The notes beneath the pieces were generated by a model, which was not told the DNA's origin, did not search any database, and worked only from the letters and a program-made list of their open reading frames with translations. A stretch of 64,000 nucleotides of DNA, from NCBI RefSeq assembly GCF_009729415.1, contig NZ_MPKW01000009.1:1-64000 (forward strand). Direction: 5' to 3'. How positions within the stretch are numbered: position 1 is the stretch's first letter; the number at the start of each line of letters is the position of its first letter. The stretch comes from Mycolicibacterium sp. CBMA 234 (GTDB lineage Bacteria > Actinomycetota > Actinomycetes > Mycobacteriales > Mycobacteriaceae). Shown piece by piece: positions 9,280 to 17,677 of this stretch. Both the position numbers and the translations under genes were made by a program.

Positions 9280-9930
9280 GTGCGCCGACTGTTTGCTTTG
9301 CTGTGTGCTGCCGCGCTCGCGGTGGCACTGGCGCCTGTCGGCAATGCGGTGGTCACGCCATGGTTTGCCAACTCGGTCGGCTCGGCCACGCAGGTGATTT
9401 CCGTTGTCGGCGTAGGTGGTTCGTCGGCCAAGATGGACGTGTATCAACGCGGACCGGCCGGCTGGGAAGCCGTCGCCGCCGGCATTCCTGCGCACGTCGG
9501 ATCTAACGGCATGGTGCCGCAGAGCCACGACGGCAACCTCGCGACGCCCATGGGCATCTTCACCCTGCCGTTCGCGTTCGGCACCGCGCCCAACCCCGGG
9601 ACGGCCCTCAAATACGTCCAGACCACGCCGGACCACTGGTGGGACGGCGACATGAAAAGCCCCACCTACAACACCATGCAGGTCTGCAAGAAAGCCCAGT
9701 GCAAGTTCGACACCGACCCGGCCAGCGGCACCGAGAATCTCGACATCGCGGCCTACAAGTACGCCGTCGTCATGGGCGTCAACCCGCAGCGGACGCCCGG
9801 CAACGGCGGCGCGTTCTTCGTGCACATCGGTGATGGCCCGACGGCCGGGTGCGTGGCACTCGACGACGGCACCCTGGTGAAGATCATGAAATGGCTGCAA
9901 CCGGGAGCGCTGATCGCCGTTGCCAAGTAA
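9280..9930 (+). CDS. Exported L,D-transpeptidase-like protein (Rv0309-like)
   Basis: 216 residues from GTG 9280 (MRRLFALLCAAALAVALAP), a clear signal peptide; the open frame from 9229 needs a TTG start and adds a polar leader, so it was rejected. The YkuD-type catalytic region reads FFVHIGDGPTAGCVALDD, with Cys near residue 191 and His near 181, so peptidoglycan or related acyl transfer is possible. The canonical HG(S/T)HGC spacing is degenerate, as in M. tuberculosis Rv0309 (218 residues). The stop abuts the convergent SnoaL gene with no gap. Confidence 0.8.
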   Translation: MRRLFALLCAAALAVALAPVGNAVVTPWFANSVGSATQVISVVGVGGSSAKMDVYQRGPAGWEAVAAGIPAHVGSNGMVPQSHDGNLATPMGIFTLPFAFGTAPNPGTALKYVQTTPDHWWDGDMKSPTYNTMQVCKKAQCKFDTDPASGTENLDIAAYKYAVVMGVNPQRTPGNGGAFFVHIGDGPTAGCVALDDGTLVKIMKWLQPGALIAVAK

Positions 9931-10401
9931 TCAGATATGAAGGGCAGCGCCGGGTTTCAGCTTGAAATTCAAGTTTTCGAGCGACATCGTCGCGTCGTAG
10001 GTGCGGTCGTAGCCGGTCGCACAGATGCGCCAACCGTCGGGGGTGCGGCGGTAGGTGTCGTGGTAGAACGCCGCGCCAATGAGCATGAAGTTGAAATCGG
10101 CTCCGATGACGCGATCTTGGAGGTACCAAGTGGCCGTCGCCTGGTCTCCGTCGACGGTGATCTCGGGGTGGTCGACGCGGTGCTCGGTGATGATCTGCGC
10201 GGGGAGCGACGTGCGCATGTACTGGACCAGGGAGTCGCGGTCGGAGAACTGGAGCCGCTGGCCGTCGAGCGACGAGCCGTAGTCGCCGATTACATCTTCA
10301 GTGAGGGTGCCGGCGAACGTGTCCCAGTCCTTGGTGTCCAGCGCGCGCAGGTACCGGTACTTCACTTGCTTGATCTCGTCGATATCGCCCATGTCGGACA
10401 T
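9931..10401 (-). CDS. SnoaL/NTF2-like protein (Rv0310c-like)
   Basis: A 156-residue single-domain protein with a SnoaL-like cone fold signature: an N-terminal helix DEIKQVKYRYLRALDTKDWD, then DVIGDYG, and a strand-rich middle ending with GAAFYHDTYRRTPDGWRI. Members are polyketide cyclases, hydratases or small-molecule-binding proteins; no function can be assigned. The equivalent position in M. tuberculosis is Rv0310c. It is divergent from the Hsp70-like gene. Confidence 0.8.
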   Translation of the reverse strand: MSDMGDIDEIKQVKYRYLRALDTKDWDTFAGTLTEDVIGDYGSSLDGQRLQFSDRDSLVQYMRTSLPAQIITEHRVDHPEITVDGDQATATWYLQDRVIGADFNFMLIGAAFYHDTYRRTPDGWRICATGYDRTYDATMSLENLNFKLKPGAALHI

Positions 10402-10436
10402 TGCAACACACCGGGCGCACAGCCCCGGCCGATTTG

Positions 10437-10451
10437 GTCCACAGGGTGGAC
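10437..10451. promoter_or_regulatory. Palindrome in a divergent promoter region
   Basis: GTCCAC and GTGGAC, separated by AGG, lie between the divergent SnoaL-like (start 10401) and Hsp70-like (start 10539) genes. This is a possible operator; no regulator is proposed. Confidence 0.3.
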
Positions 10452-10538
10452 ACAGCTGGTGAAAAGTAATCTGCGAGAACAGGGTTCACGGCGGGCCCAA
10501 CCTGCGATGACGCGGCCACCGGTTAGGGTGGGAACGTT

Positions 10539-12497
10539 ATGAGCCACCCGCTGGGGTTGTCGATCGGGACGACCAATCTGGTTGCGGCGCGGGTCGGTGA
10601 CCCGCCGCTGGTGCGGCGCGCGGTGCTGAGCCTGTTCCGCGACCGCGCGCCGCAGATCGGGCTGCCCCCAGAAGATCGGGCGACGGCTCAGAACGCGGTG
10701 TCCCTCTCCGGATTCGTGGAGCGGGTCGGTGATCCGGTGCCGATGGTGGCGTCCGACGGCACGTCGTATCACGCTGACCAATTGGTGGTCGAAGCCCTCG
10801 ATGCACTGATCGAAGCCGCGGGTGGCGAGCCGCCGACCGGCCAGTTGGCGATATCCGTTCCAGCGCACTGGGATACCGCCACGCTGCGGGCGATGCGCGC
10901 TGCCATGCGCTCCAATCCGAGCTTGGCGCCCAACGGAATTCCCGCACGTCTGGTGTCCGACGCGGTGGCGTCGCTGACTGCGCTGAATGCCAACCCGGGC
11001 CTGCCTGCCACCGGCACGGCCGCGCTACTCGACTTCGGCGGCGGTGGGACCAGCATCACGCTGGCCGATGCGGGGTCGTCGTACGAGCCCATCGAAACCG
11101 TGCGGTACACGGAGTTTTCCGGTGATCACGTCGACCAGGCGCTGCTGGCGCATGTGCTCGACCGGGTCGGCGGAGCCGGTGGAGTGGATACCGCGGGCAC
11201 GGCGGCAGTCAGCTCGCTGGAGAAGCTTCGCGAATCCTGCTGTGCGGCAAAGGAACAGTTGTCAGAGGCTGAGACGGCGACGGTGCCGGTGGACATTCCG
11301 GGCCACCAGGGCGCCGTCGACGTCACCCGCGGAGAGCTGTCCGAGTTGCTCGCCGAACCGCTTTCCGGGGTGTTCGCGGAGCTGGATGATTTGTTGCAGC
11401 GCAACAAGATTGCGTGGAAGAGCATCAGCTCGATCGTGGCGGTTGGCGGCGGCGCCCGGATGCCGATGATCAATGCGCGGCTAGCTGACCACCTGGGTGC
11501 GCACGGCGTCGGGGGCGCACTGGTCACGACGCCGCAGCCCGCGCTCGATGCTGCGGTGGGTGCGGCGCTGTTCGCGGTGTACGGCGCCGACGCAGACGCC
11601 CAGACCGGCATGGCGCCCGCCGCGCTGCTGGGCGGTACCGCGCCGACGGTCGCCGTCGATGGCGCGCCCACGGCACCCGCCGGCGTCGCCGAGCTGGACC
11701 TGCCGGCCAACACCGCGGCCGACCGGGCAATCAAGGCCACCGGGCCGTCCCTGGCGTGGTCCGAAGACTCTGACGGCGGCGGCGACCTGTTGCCGTACAC
11801 CGGCGAAGATCCTTTCAGCGAGACCACGGCCACTCGGGCCATCGCGCAGTACGTGGCGCCGACCGGCCCCGTCACCACCGAGCCGTCGAAGGCCTGGCAG
11901 CGCCTTCCTCTCGTGGTGTTCGGGATCGCGACGCTGGCTGCGATCGCGGCAGTCGGTGGCGTGACCGTCGCGTTGACCGGTGACCGCAAACCGGTCGCGC
12001 CGCCGACCACCGCCGCGCCGTCGGTCAGCGAAGCGCCGACCCCGACACCGGTTATCCCGCCGCCACCGCCCAGCACCGTCACGGTGACCAACGAGGTCCC
12101 CGCGCCGCCGCCTCCGCCGCCGCCCAGCCCGACGTACGAACCGCCGGTCACGCACACGCCGGCGCCGACACACACCGTCACAACGCACGCGCCGACGACG
12201 ACTCCGCCGCCGGTCACCACCACGACTCCGCCGCCGCCCACGACGACGCCCCCGACGACGCCACCCCCGACGACGACGGAAACGCCGACGAGCACCACGC
12301 CGACGATGACGACGAGCTATATCCGGCTGCCGTTCGTGCCTGTGCCGATCCCGATCCAGGTGCCCAACACGGAGACGCAGTCGCCGGCAAACCCGTACTA
12401 CCCGGGCCAGCAATATCCTCAGTACCCACAGCAATATCCGCAGCAATATCCGCAGTACCCGCAGCAGTACCCGTACCAACCGCCTCAGCTGCAGTAA
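10539..12497 (+). CDS. Membrane-anchored Hsp70/actin-like protein with Pro/Thr-rich tail (Rv0312-like)
   Basis: 652 residues in three parts. Residues 1 to about 340 form an Hsp70/actin-like ATPase: phosphate-1 LGLSIGTTNLVAARVG, phosphate-2 LLDFGGGGTSITLADAG, adenosine motif IVAVGGGARMPM. One membrane span follows at about 455-477 (LPLVVFGIATLAAIAAVGG). The tail to the end is very rich in Pro and Thr and finishes in YPQQYPQQYPQ repeats. The expected topology is ATPase inside and tail outside. There is no peptide-binding domain, so it is not a DnaK. It is a paralogue of the gene at 49032-50975. M. tuberculosis Rv0312 has the same design. The function is unknown. Confidence 0.85.
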   Translation: MSHPLGLSIGTTNLVAARVGDPPLVRRAVLSLFRDRAPQIGLPPEDRATAQNAVSLSGFVERVGDPVPMVASDGTSYHADQLVVEALDALIEAAGGEPPTGQLAISVPAHWDTATLRAMRAAMRSNPSLAPNGIPARLVSDAVASLTALNANPGLPATGTAALLDFGGGGTSITLADAGSSYEPIETVRYTEFSGDHVDQALLAHVLDRVGGAGGVDTAGTAAVSSLEKLRESCCAAKEQLSEAETATVPVDIPGHQGAVDVTRGELSELLAEPLSGVFAELDDLLQRNKIAWKSISSIVAVGGGARMPMINARLADHLGAHGVGGALVTTPQPALDAAVGAALFAVYGADADAQTGMAPAALLGGTAPTVAVDGAPTAPAGVAELDLPANTAADRAIKATGPSLAWSEDSDGGGDLLPYTGEDPFSETTATRAIAQYVAPTGPVTTEPSKAWQRLPLVVFGIATLAAIAAVGGVTVALTGDRKPVAPPTTAAPSVSEAPTPTPVIPPPPPSTVTVTNEVPAPPPPPPPSPTYEPPVTHTPAPTHTVTTHAPTTTPPPVTTTTPPPPTTTPPTTPPPTTTETPTSTTPTMTTSYIRLPFVPVPIPIQVPNTETQSPANPYYPGQQYPQYPQQYPQQYPQYPQQYPYQPPQLQ

Positions 12498-12551
12498 CAG
12501 CAGTCGTGGCGCTGCGCACGGAGTGGGAATGAACTTGCCGCCGAATCTTCA

Positions 12552-12818
12552 ATGCGCGACAGTTGTCGTATGCAGGTCACAAAAGTTCGTGTTATGGGGC
12601 TGGTGAGTGCCGGTGCGATGGTCACCCTCGGCGCGGTCGGCATTGTTTCCCGTGGCGTGATCGACGGCGGCGCGGTCGCCGGATCAGACCACTCGCCATC
12701 CACCACCATGAACAGACCTGAAGTACCGGACATGAACGGCGGCTCGACACAGACGTGGGCGCCGCCAGCAACAACTGCGTCAACCGTGAGCGCGGCGCCG
12801 ACAGTTAAGGCAGGATAG
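12552..12818 (+). CDS. Small exported or membrane-anchored protein
   Basis: 88 residues with an N-terminal hydrophobic segment (VRVMGLVSAGAMVTLGAVGIV) followed by a short Ser/Thr/Pro-rich tail with no cysteine. The start may instead be ATG 12570. No Shine-Dalgarno is convincing at either. It follows the Hsp70-like gene by 54 bp and precedes the PASTA gene by 6 bp on the same strand, so all three could be one transcript. The family is not recognised. Confidence 0.6.
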   Translation: MRDSCRMQVTKVRVMGLVSAGAMVTLGAVGIVSRGVIDGGAVAGSDHSPSTTMNRPEVPDMNGGSTQTWAPPATTASTVSAAPTVKAG

Positions 12819-12824
12819 AACCCC

Positions 12825-13301
12825 ATGAAGACTGTTTGGAGTGTCGTTGCGGCGACGTCGCTGGGTGCCGCGGCTTTGATGAGCAGTGGCGTGGCCGCCG
12901 CAGGTGGCGCTCCGAATGTTGTCGGTCAGAAGTACAGCAACGCGCGGTCGGCGCTGGCTAACGCAGGATTCAAGCCGTTGGTGTCGACGACGGTGGGTGA
13001 CCAGTTCCAGTGGCCGGATTGCATCGTGACCAATCAAGTTGCCCGTACGGTGCACCCGCCGGCCAACAGTGGTGGTTCTGGCTCCAACGAGGTGCTGGTT
13101 TCGCTGAACTGCGAGGCGTCGTTCGCGTCCGCGGGCAAGCCCGGTAACTCACTGGGGAGCCCGCAGGGCTCGCAGGCGTATGCCACCGCGTCGGCTTCGG
13201 CGGCTGCTGCCGCGGCGTCGGCGTCAGCGGCATCCGAGGCAGCTTCTGCGGAGCAGGCCGGGCAAGCCTGGGAGGGCCAGAACGCCGGCGGCGGGCACTA
13301 A
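12825..13301 (+). CDS. Secreted single PASTA-like domain protein
   Basis: 158 residues with a signal peptide (MKTVWSVVAATSLGAAALMSSGVAAAG). Residues about 29-90 resemble a PASTA domain: PNVVGQKYSNARSALANAGF, a strand region, then EVLVSLNC. Two cysteines (in WPDCIV and LNCEA) could form a disulfide. The C-terminal part is Ala/Ser-rich and probably disordered. PASTA domains bind muropeptides or beta-lactam-like ligands, so a cell-wall role is plausible. A terminator hairpin overlaps its stop codon. Confidence 0.75.
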   Translation: MKTVWSVVAATSLGAAALMSSGVAAAGGAPNVVGQKYSNARSALANAGFKPLVSTTVGDQFQWPDCIVTNQVARTVHPPANSGGSGSNEVLVSLNCEASFASAGKPGNSLGSPQGSQAYATASASAAAAAASASAASEAASAEQAGQAWEGQNAGGGH

Positions 13302-13311
13302 ACCTGCCCGC
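13291..13311 (+). terminator. Terminator hairpin overlapping a stop codon
   Basis: GCGGGCA and TGCCCGC pair around a 7-base loop that includes the TAA stop of the PASTA-like gene, followed by TTATTA. It probably ends the 10.5-13.3 kb transcript. Confidence 0.6.
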
Positions 13312-13562
13312 TTATTACTGGCCGGTTTTATTTTTGCGATCGCGGCGAAATCCCGCTGGCACGGTAGCGTGCGCGGGATCGGTATTGCTGATTCCGGGTT
13401 TGTGCCAGGGATGCGCTGGCTAGCGCCGATATTTTTCCAGAGTTGGTTTGCTGGCAACGTATTTACAGCCGGTCGGTGACGGCAGCGACGCCGGTCAGGC
13501 AGGTAGTTATGCGCGTGTCGCAAGTTGCGTCAACTCTGCTCGAAAGGCTTGGATACTCCACT

Positions 13563-14420
13563 GTGCCCGAAATGGATCGTCGTAACTTGATGCGCGCGTC
13601 GGGGCTGGGGCTGCTCGCAGCCGCCACGATGCCGACCGCCGCCGCCCTCGCAGACACCCGATTGGGTAGCTCGCAAACGCCGCCGCTGGCCCCGCCGCCG
13701 GCTGCGCAAACACAGAACTACATCTTCCACGACGAGTTCGACGGCCCCGCTGGTTCACGCCCCGATGCCTCGAAGTGGAACATCGCCACCCACCGTGAGC
13801 GGATCAAGAACCCGGTGTTCTGGGACCGTCCGGAGAACATGGGCGAGTACCGCGACGACCGTGAGCACGTCTTCCTGGACGGCAACGGCAACCTGGTGAT
13901 CCGCGCGACCCGCGACGGCGGCGGCAAGTACACCAGCGGCAAGGTCACGGGCACCTTCTGGGGTGGCATCAACACCACCTGGGAAGCCCGAATCAAATTC
14001 AACTGCCTGACCCTGGGCTGCTGGCCGGCCTGGTGGCTGTCCAACGATCACCCGGTTGTCGGCGGCGAGATCGACCTGGCCGAGTGGTACGGCAACGGCG
14101 ACTGGCCGTCTGGCACGACCGTGCACGCCCGTTCGGACGGCACGTCGTTCGCCACCAACCCGTACCCGATCGACGGCAACTGGCATCGCTGGCGCGTCAC
14201 CTGGAATGACCAGGGCATGTCGTTCTGGCAGGACTACGTCGAGGGCATGCAGCCGTACTTCACCGTCCCGGTCAACTCCCTCGACGACTGGCCGTTCAAC
14301 CTGCCCGACTACCGCGTGTTCCCGGTGCTGAACCTGGCCGTGGCCGGTTCCGGCGGTGGCGACCCCAAGGGCGGCTCGTACCCCGCCGAAATGCTCGTCG
14401 ACTACGTGCGGGTCTGGTAG
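13563..14420 (+). CDS. Exported GH16 beta-1,3-glucanase-like protein (Rv0315-like)
   Basis: 285 residues from GTG 13563 (MPEMDRRNLMRASGLG). The twin arginine and hydrophobic stretch suggest Tat-type export, and the PEMDRR start matches what I recall of M. tuberculosis Rv0315; ATG 13509 would add 18 residues. The GH16 active site GEIDLAEWYG lies near residue 168, with both glutamates of ExDxxE present. Other family blocks are FHDEFDGPAG, TTWEARIKF and the C-terminal MLVDYVRVW. The enzyme is predicted to cut beta-1,3-glucans outside the cell. About 260 bases before it hold no further gene. Confidence 0.86.
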   Translation: MPEMDRRNLMRASGLGLLAAATMPTAAALADTRLGSSQTPPLAPPPAAQTQNYIFHDEFDGPAGSRPDASKWNIATHRERIKNPVFWDRPENMGEYRDDREHVFLDGNGNLVIRATRDGGGKYTSGKVTGTFWGGINTTWEARIKFNCLTLGCWPAWWLSNDHPVVGGEIDLAEWYGNGDWPSGTTVHARSDGTSFATNPYPIDGNWHRWRVTWNDQGMSFWQDYVEGMQPYFTVPVNSLDDWPFNLPDYRVFPVLNLAVAGSGGGDPKGGSYPAEMLVDYVRVW

Positions 14421-14436
14421 ATCAGCCGCAGTCTTG

Positions 14437-14465
14437 ATCAGGGCCCCGCATTGCGGGGCCCTGAT
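14437..14465. terminator. Bidirectional terminator
   Basis: ATCAGGGCCCCGC and GCGGGGCCCTGAT form a perfect 13-bp stem with loop ATT, located between the convergent GH16 and MT-A70 genes, with TCGTTTATT beyond it. Confidence 0.88.
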
Positions 14466-14469
14466 TCGT

Positions 14470-15333
14470 TTATTGGGGTCCGCGGCCTCGGAACGTCGTA
14501 CCGGCCCGCTCCAGCAGCCCGCGCACCCGGGTGATGCCGTAGCCGGTTTCCTCGGCGAGCTGACGGATGCTCTCGCCGTTCTCGTAGCGGATGCGCAGTT
14601 CCTTGCCGATGCGTTCGGCGGTCGTAGGATCCAGCCGAACGTGTTTGGTCACCGGCGGGACGTCAATGGCGCCGCCCGCGTAGCCCTTGTGCACCTGACC
14701 GCGCGGCGCGACGTCGTCCGCGGACTCGTCGCCCCATGCGGTCCAGCCGGGCTGCGGGTGCCGGGCGAACAGCTCCAGGTACGGCCCGGGGGAGCAGGCC
14801 TCGATGAAGCCGTACTGCTCGTCGGGCTTGCGGGAATGCTCGCGCTTGCGGGTCTCGATCATGTTGACCTGGCTGCGGGCGTGCGGCAGCGTGCGCATGC
14901 TGCCGCGCACGCCGAACAGGATGATCTCGGTGACGTTGCGGAAGTAGAAGCCGACGCCACGGCCGTCGGGCCCGCCGTCCTTGCGGCGCTTGGCCCAGAT
15001 GACGTTGGAGACGTAGCGGTAGCCCCACGCTTCCATGACCCGCAGTCCCTCGGGCAGCAGCGCGTTGGGCACCCAGAGGTACAAGTGCGAATCGCGCGCC
15101 GCGACAGTGGACACCGGGATGTCGCAGATGGCGTCGAGGTCGAGCGTGGAGTAGCGATCCAGCCGGCGGTGCTCCGGCGCGACCTTGCCGGTGCGGTTGG
15201 TGAAACGCCAAGGGGGATCGGCCAATACGGTCTTCCAACCGCCCTCGACGGTCGGCAGCGGCGGTGGCGCGGCGATATCGCGCAGCGGGGCGGCCTTCTT
15301 CGAGTTGGCGGCCTCTTCGCGAACCTTCGCCAC
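14470..15333 (-). CDS. MT-A70 family DNA adenine methyltransferase
   Basis: 287 residues from GTG 15333 with AGGAGAGG before it. The catalytic DPPW motif is at residues 39-42 (VLADPPWRF); a DPPW motif points to N6-adenine methylation. The middle shows HLYLWVPNALLPEGL, a typical MT-A70 block. A C-terminal segment (ESIRQLAEETGYGITRVRGLL, given here in part) looks like a helix-turn-helix, perhaps aiding DNA recognition or autoregulation. It lies 80 bp downstream of a BglII-type endonuclease gene on the same strand, so it is the modification half of a type II system. Confidence 0.85.
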   Translation of the reverse strand: MAKVREEAANSKKAAPLRDIAAPPPLPTVEGGWKTVLADPPWRFTNRTGKVAPEHRRLDRYSTLDLDAICDIPVSTVAARDSHLYLWVPNALLPEGLRVMEAWGYRYVSNVIWAKRRKDGGPDGRGVGFYFRNVTEIILFGVRGSMRTLPHARSQVNMIETRKREHSRKPDEQYGFIEACSPGPYLELFARHPQPGWTAWGDESADDVAPRGQVHKGYAGGAIDVPPVTKHVRLDPTTAERIGKELRIRYENGESIRQLAEETGYGITRVRGLLERAGTTFRGRGPQ

Positions 15334-15357
15334 GGCGTCCTCTCCTACCTTCGAATT

Positions 15358-15382
15358 AGATCTTTTCGAACGGAGAAGATCT
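15358..15382. promoter_or_regulatory. Two AGATCT sites between the restriction and methylation genes
   Basis: AGATCT occurs at 15358-15363 and 15377-15382, in an AT-rich stretch just upstream of the methyltransferase start. AGATCT is the recognition sequence of BglII, the family to which the neighbouring nuclease appears to belong. Methylation of these sites could control the operon; this is inference. Confidence 0.45.
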
Positions 15383-15413
15383 TCACGAAATCGTAGGCGA
15401 TGGCACCGACAGG

Positions 15414-16226
15414 TCAGGCCTCCCAGAGGCCGATGTCGTGTGGTGTGTCCGGCGCCTCGCCGCCCGGTGCGTGGTCAGCCCAGGTACGGGCGCAAATCGC
15501 GACGGTCAGCAGCGGGCAGCCGCCGCTGTCGCCGCGCTGCATGCGGGGCCGCAGCTTCTCGGTGTTGGTGGTGGTCGTGGTGGCAAGGATGCGTCGGGCG
15601 CGCTCATCGTCCATGCCGGCTTCGACACCCAGCCGGTAGCCGAGGGCGCGCAGGTCGGTCTGGGTCCGGGTGATGATGACGGCGACGTCGATCAGCGCCG
15701 CGTCATACAGCGCGCGGTAGGCGCTGAGGTCACGATCGAGGTTGCCGTCTTTGGCATTCCATTCCACGTCCAGGGCTACGCGGTCGACGAAATTGTCGAC
15801 CTTGTAGCCCTCGTTGAAGACCTCGGTCTCATCGAGAGTGGGGAGCGTTTCCCCGGCCGTCTTGTGGGGCATCTTGCGCAGTTCCAGGCGGATGCGGGTG
15901 TCGACGCGGGCCTCGCGCCAGCCCTTGTCGCGGAAGGCGGTGTTGAGGCGCGCCGCCAGTTCGGTTTCCTGGCCACCGGGTTGGACGAGATCGTCGGTGC
16001 GCAGCTGGAATTGGTGCAGGGCGGCGAGGAGTTCGTCGAACCGCCCCGGGTTGGTGGCAGCCAGGATCGCGGCGGCGTTGCGGGTTTCGATGAACTCGTA
16101 GCGGTTGCGAATGTGCTGCGGCAGCACGCGGGTGTACGAGTCCGTCAGATCCACGGGGCGACGGTAGCAGTGGGGGCACTCGGAGTCGGCGTTTGGCCAC
16201 AACCCTTGCGAACTGAGAAACACCAT
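15414..16226 (-). CDS. BglII/BstYI-family type II restriction endonuclease
   Basis: 270 residues from ATG 16226 (MVFLSSQGLWPNAD); the longer frame upstream overlaps the P450 start. The protein has a CPHC pair near the N-terminus, then YEFIETRNAAAILA. The core VDNFVDRVALDVEWNAKDGNLDRDL fits the acidic catalytic centre (D, ExN) of the BglII family, and the following ALIDVAVIITR strand is also typical. Enzymes of this family cut AGATCT or RGATCY. The adjacent MT-A70 methyltransferase completes a restriction-modification unit. The site is predicted from family, not shown. Confidence 0.78.
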   Translation of the reverse strand: MVFLSSQGLWPNADSECPHCYRRPVDLTDSYTRVLPQHIRNRYEFIETRNAAAILAATNPGRFDELLAALHQFQLRTDDLVQPGGQETELAARLNTAFRDKGWREARVDTRIRLELRKMPHKTAGETLPTLDETEVFNEGYKVDNFVDRVALDVEWNAKDGNLDRDLSAYRALYDAALIDVAVIITRTQTDLRALGYRLGVEAGMDDERARRILATTTTTNTEKLRPRMQRGDSGGCPLLTVAICARTWADHAPGGEAPDTPHDIGLWEA

Positions 16227-16304
16227 GTTTCTATCATTGCTTATGAGAATCACATTGTTTCTGGTCGGGCCGTCGGAGACGTCGCACGCCGGGTGTGGTG
16301 CGGC

Positions 16305-17648
16305 ATGAGTGCCCGGGTGCCAGGGCTGCCCGGGCGAGTGTTCCGAACCCCGTTGGGTGCGCTGTACGCGACCGGGTACCTGATCGGTGGTGAAGGATTG
16401 CTGCTCCAGTTGGTGCGGCATTACGGCCCGCTGATGTCTGTTCCGGTGCTGGGTCTCGGCGATCTGGTTTTCGTCTCGGACCCGGTGTTGGCCAAGGGGG
16501 TGCTGACTGCTTCACCCGAGGTCTTGCTCGGTGGTGATGGTGTGGGCCCGGCTGCGGCCATCTACGGGGCTGGCTCCATGTTTGTGCAGGAAGAACCCGC
16601 ACACCTGCGGCGCCGCAAGATGCTGACTGCGCCGTTGCATGGCGCTGCTCTGGACAGTTACGTGCCGATCATGGCTCAGGCGGCGCGAGATGCGATGTGC
16701 GCGTGGCCGATCGGAGAGCCGTTCCGGATGCTCGACGCCGCGCGCACGCTGATGCTCGACGTCATCGTCCGGGTGTTGTTCGGTGTGGAAGACCCCGACG
16801 AGATTGCGCGAATCGGTCATCCGTTTGAGCAGCTGCTCGATCTCGGTACCAGTGAGCAGGTGACGATTCGGTACGCGCTGCGGCGGGTCGGCACACTCAA
16901 GGTGTGGCCGGAGTTGGCGCGCGTCAATGCTGAAATCGATTCCCTGATCAGCGATTTGATCGCACAGCGCCGTAGTGATCCCGATTTGGCGGACCGGACC
17001 GACGTGTTGTCGCTCTTGGTACGGGCGCGGGACGACGGCGGTGTTGGGTTGTCTGACAAGGAGATTCGCGATGACCTGGTCACGTTGATGCTCGCCGGAC
17101 ATGAAACCACCGCGACGACATTGGCCAATGTGATGGACTTGCTGCTGCACCATCCTGATGCGATGCACAAGGTGTGTGCTGAGGCTGCCGCCGGAGAATC
17201 CACTTTCACTACGTCGGTAATCAACGAGACGCTGCGATTGCGGCCACCTGTGCCGTTCACGGCCCGCGTAGCTGCCACCGAGTTCACCCTCGGGGACTAC
17301 ACGATTCGCGCGGGAACCCGGTTGGTGGTGTATATCAACGCGATCAACCATCACCCCGATACCTACGCTCGGCCAGACGAATTCGTCCCGGAGCGATTTG
17401 TCGACCAACGGCCGAACACCTATGCCTGGCTGCCGTTTGGCGGCGGCATCAAACGATGCCTGGGCGCTGCTTTCTCGCTTCGCGAACTCACCACGGTGCT
17501 GCATGTGATTGTGCGAGAGGGGCAGTTCGCCGCCGTTAGCGATCAGCCAGACCGGATGGTGCGGCGCTCGGTGGTGCTCGTCCCGCGGCAGGGTGCTCGG
17601 TTGACGTATCGACCCGTGGTCGCCGAGGCAACCACGGCCCACCAGTAG
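16305..17648 (+). CDS. Cytochrome P450 (CYP135/138-like)
   Basis: 447 residues from ATG 16305; the open frame upstream is antisense to the nuclease gene. P450 signatures are the I-helix AGHETTATTL near residue 263, ExxR in ETLRLRP near 307 and the haem loop FGGGIKRCLGA with Cys near 385. The AGHETT motif and N-terminal length resemble the CYP135/CYP138 group; M. tuberculosis cyp135A1 (Rv0327c) also lies next to a TetR gene. The TetR gene follows 29 bp downstream, suggesting co-transcription. The substrate is unknown. Confidence 0.85.
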   Translation: MSARVPGLPGRVFRTPLGALYATGYLIGGEGLLLQLVRHYGPLMSVPVLGLGDLVFVSDPVLAKGVLTASPEVLLGGDGVGPAAAIYGAGSMFVQEEPAHLRRRKMLTAPLHGAALDSYVPIMAQAARDAMCAWPIGEPFRMLDAARTLMLDVIVRVLFGVEDPDEIARIGHPFEQLLDLGTSEQVTIRYALRRVGTLKVWPELARVNAEIDSLISDLIAQRRSDPDLADRTDVLSLLVRARDDGGVGLSDKEIRDDLVTLMLAGHETTATTLANVMDLLLHHPDAMHKVCAEAAAGESTFTTSVINETLRLRPPVPFTARVAATEFTLGDYTIRAGTRLVVYINAINHHPDTYARPDEFVPERFVDQRPNTYAWLPFGGGIKRCLGAAFSLRELTTVLHVIVREGQFAAVSDQPDRMVRRSVVLVPRQGARLTYRPVVAEATTAHQ

Positions 17649-17677
17649 CACTGCCTCGCACGGCTAGCCTGTCATTC

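Noticed and set aside
7985..9328. 447-codon minus-strand frame covering the PAP2 gene
   Set aside because: Only the last 161 codons look like protein; the rest is a Gln/Arg/His-rich shadow of the PAP2 and transpeptidase-like genes.
15438..16304. N-terminal extension of the P450 frame
   Set aside because: It is antisense to the BglII-type nuclease; P450 homology starts at ATG 16305.
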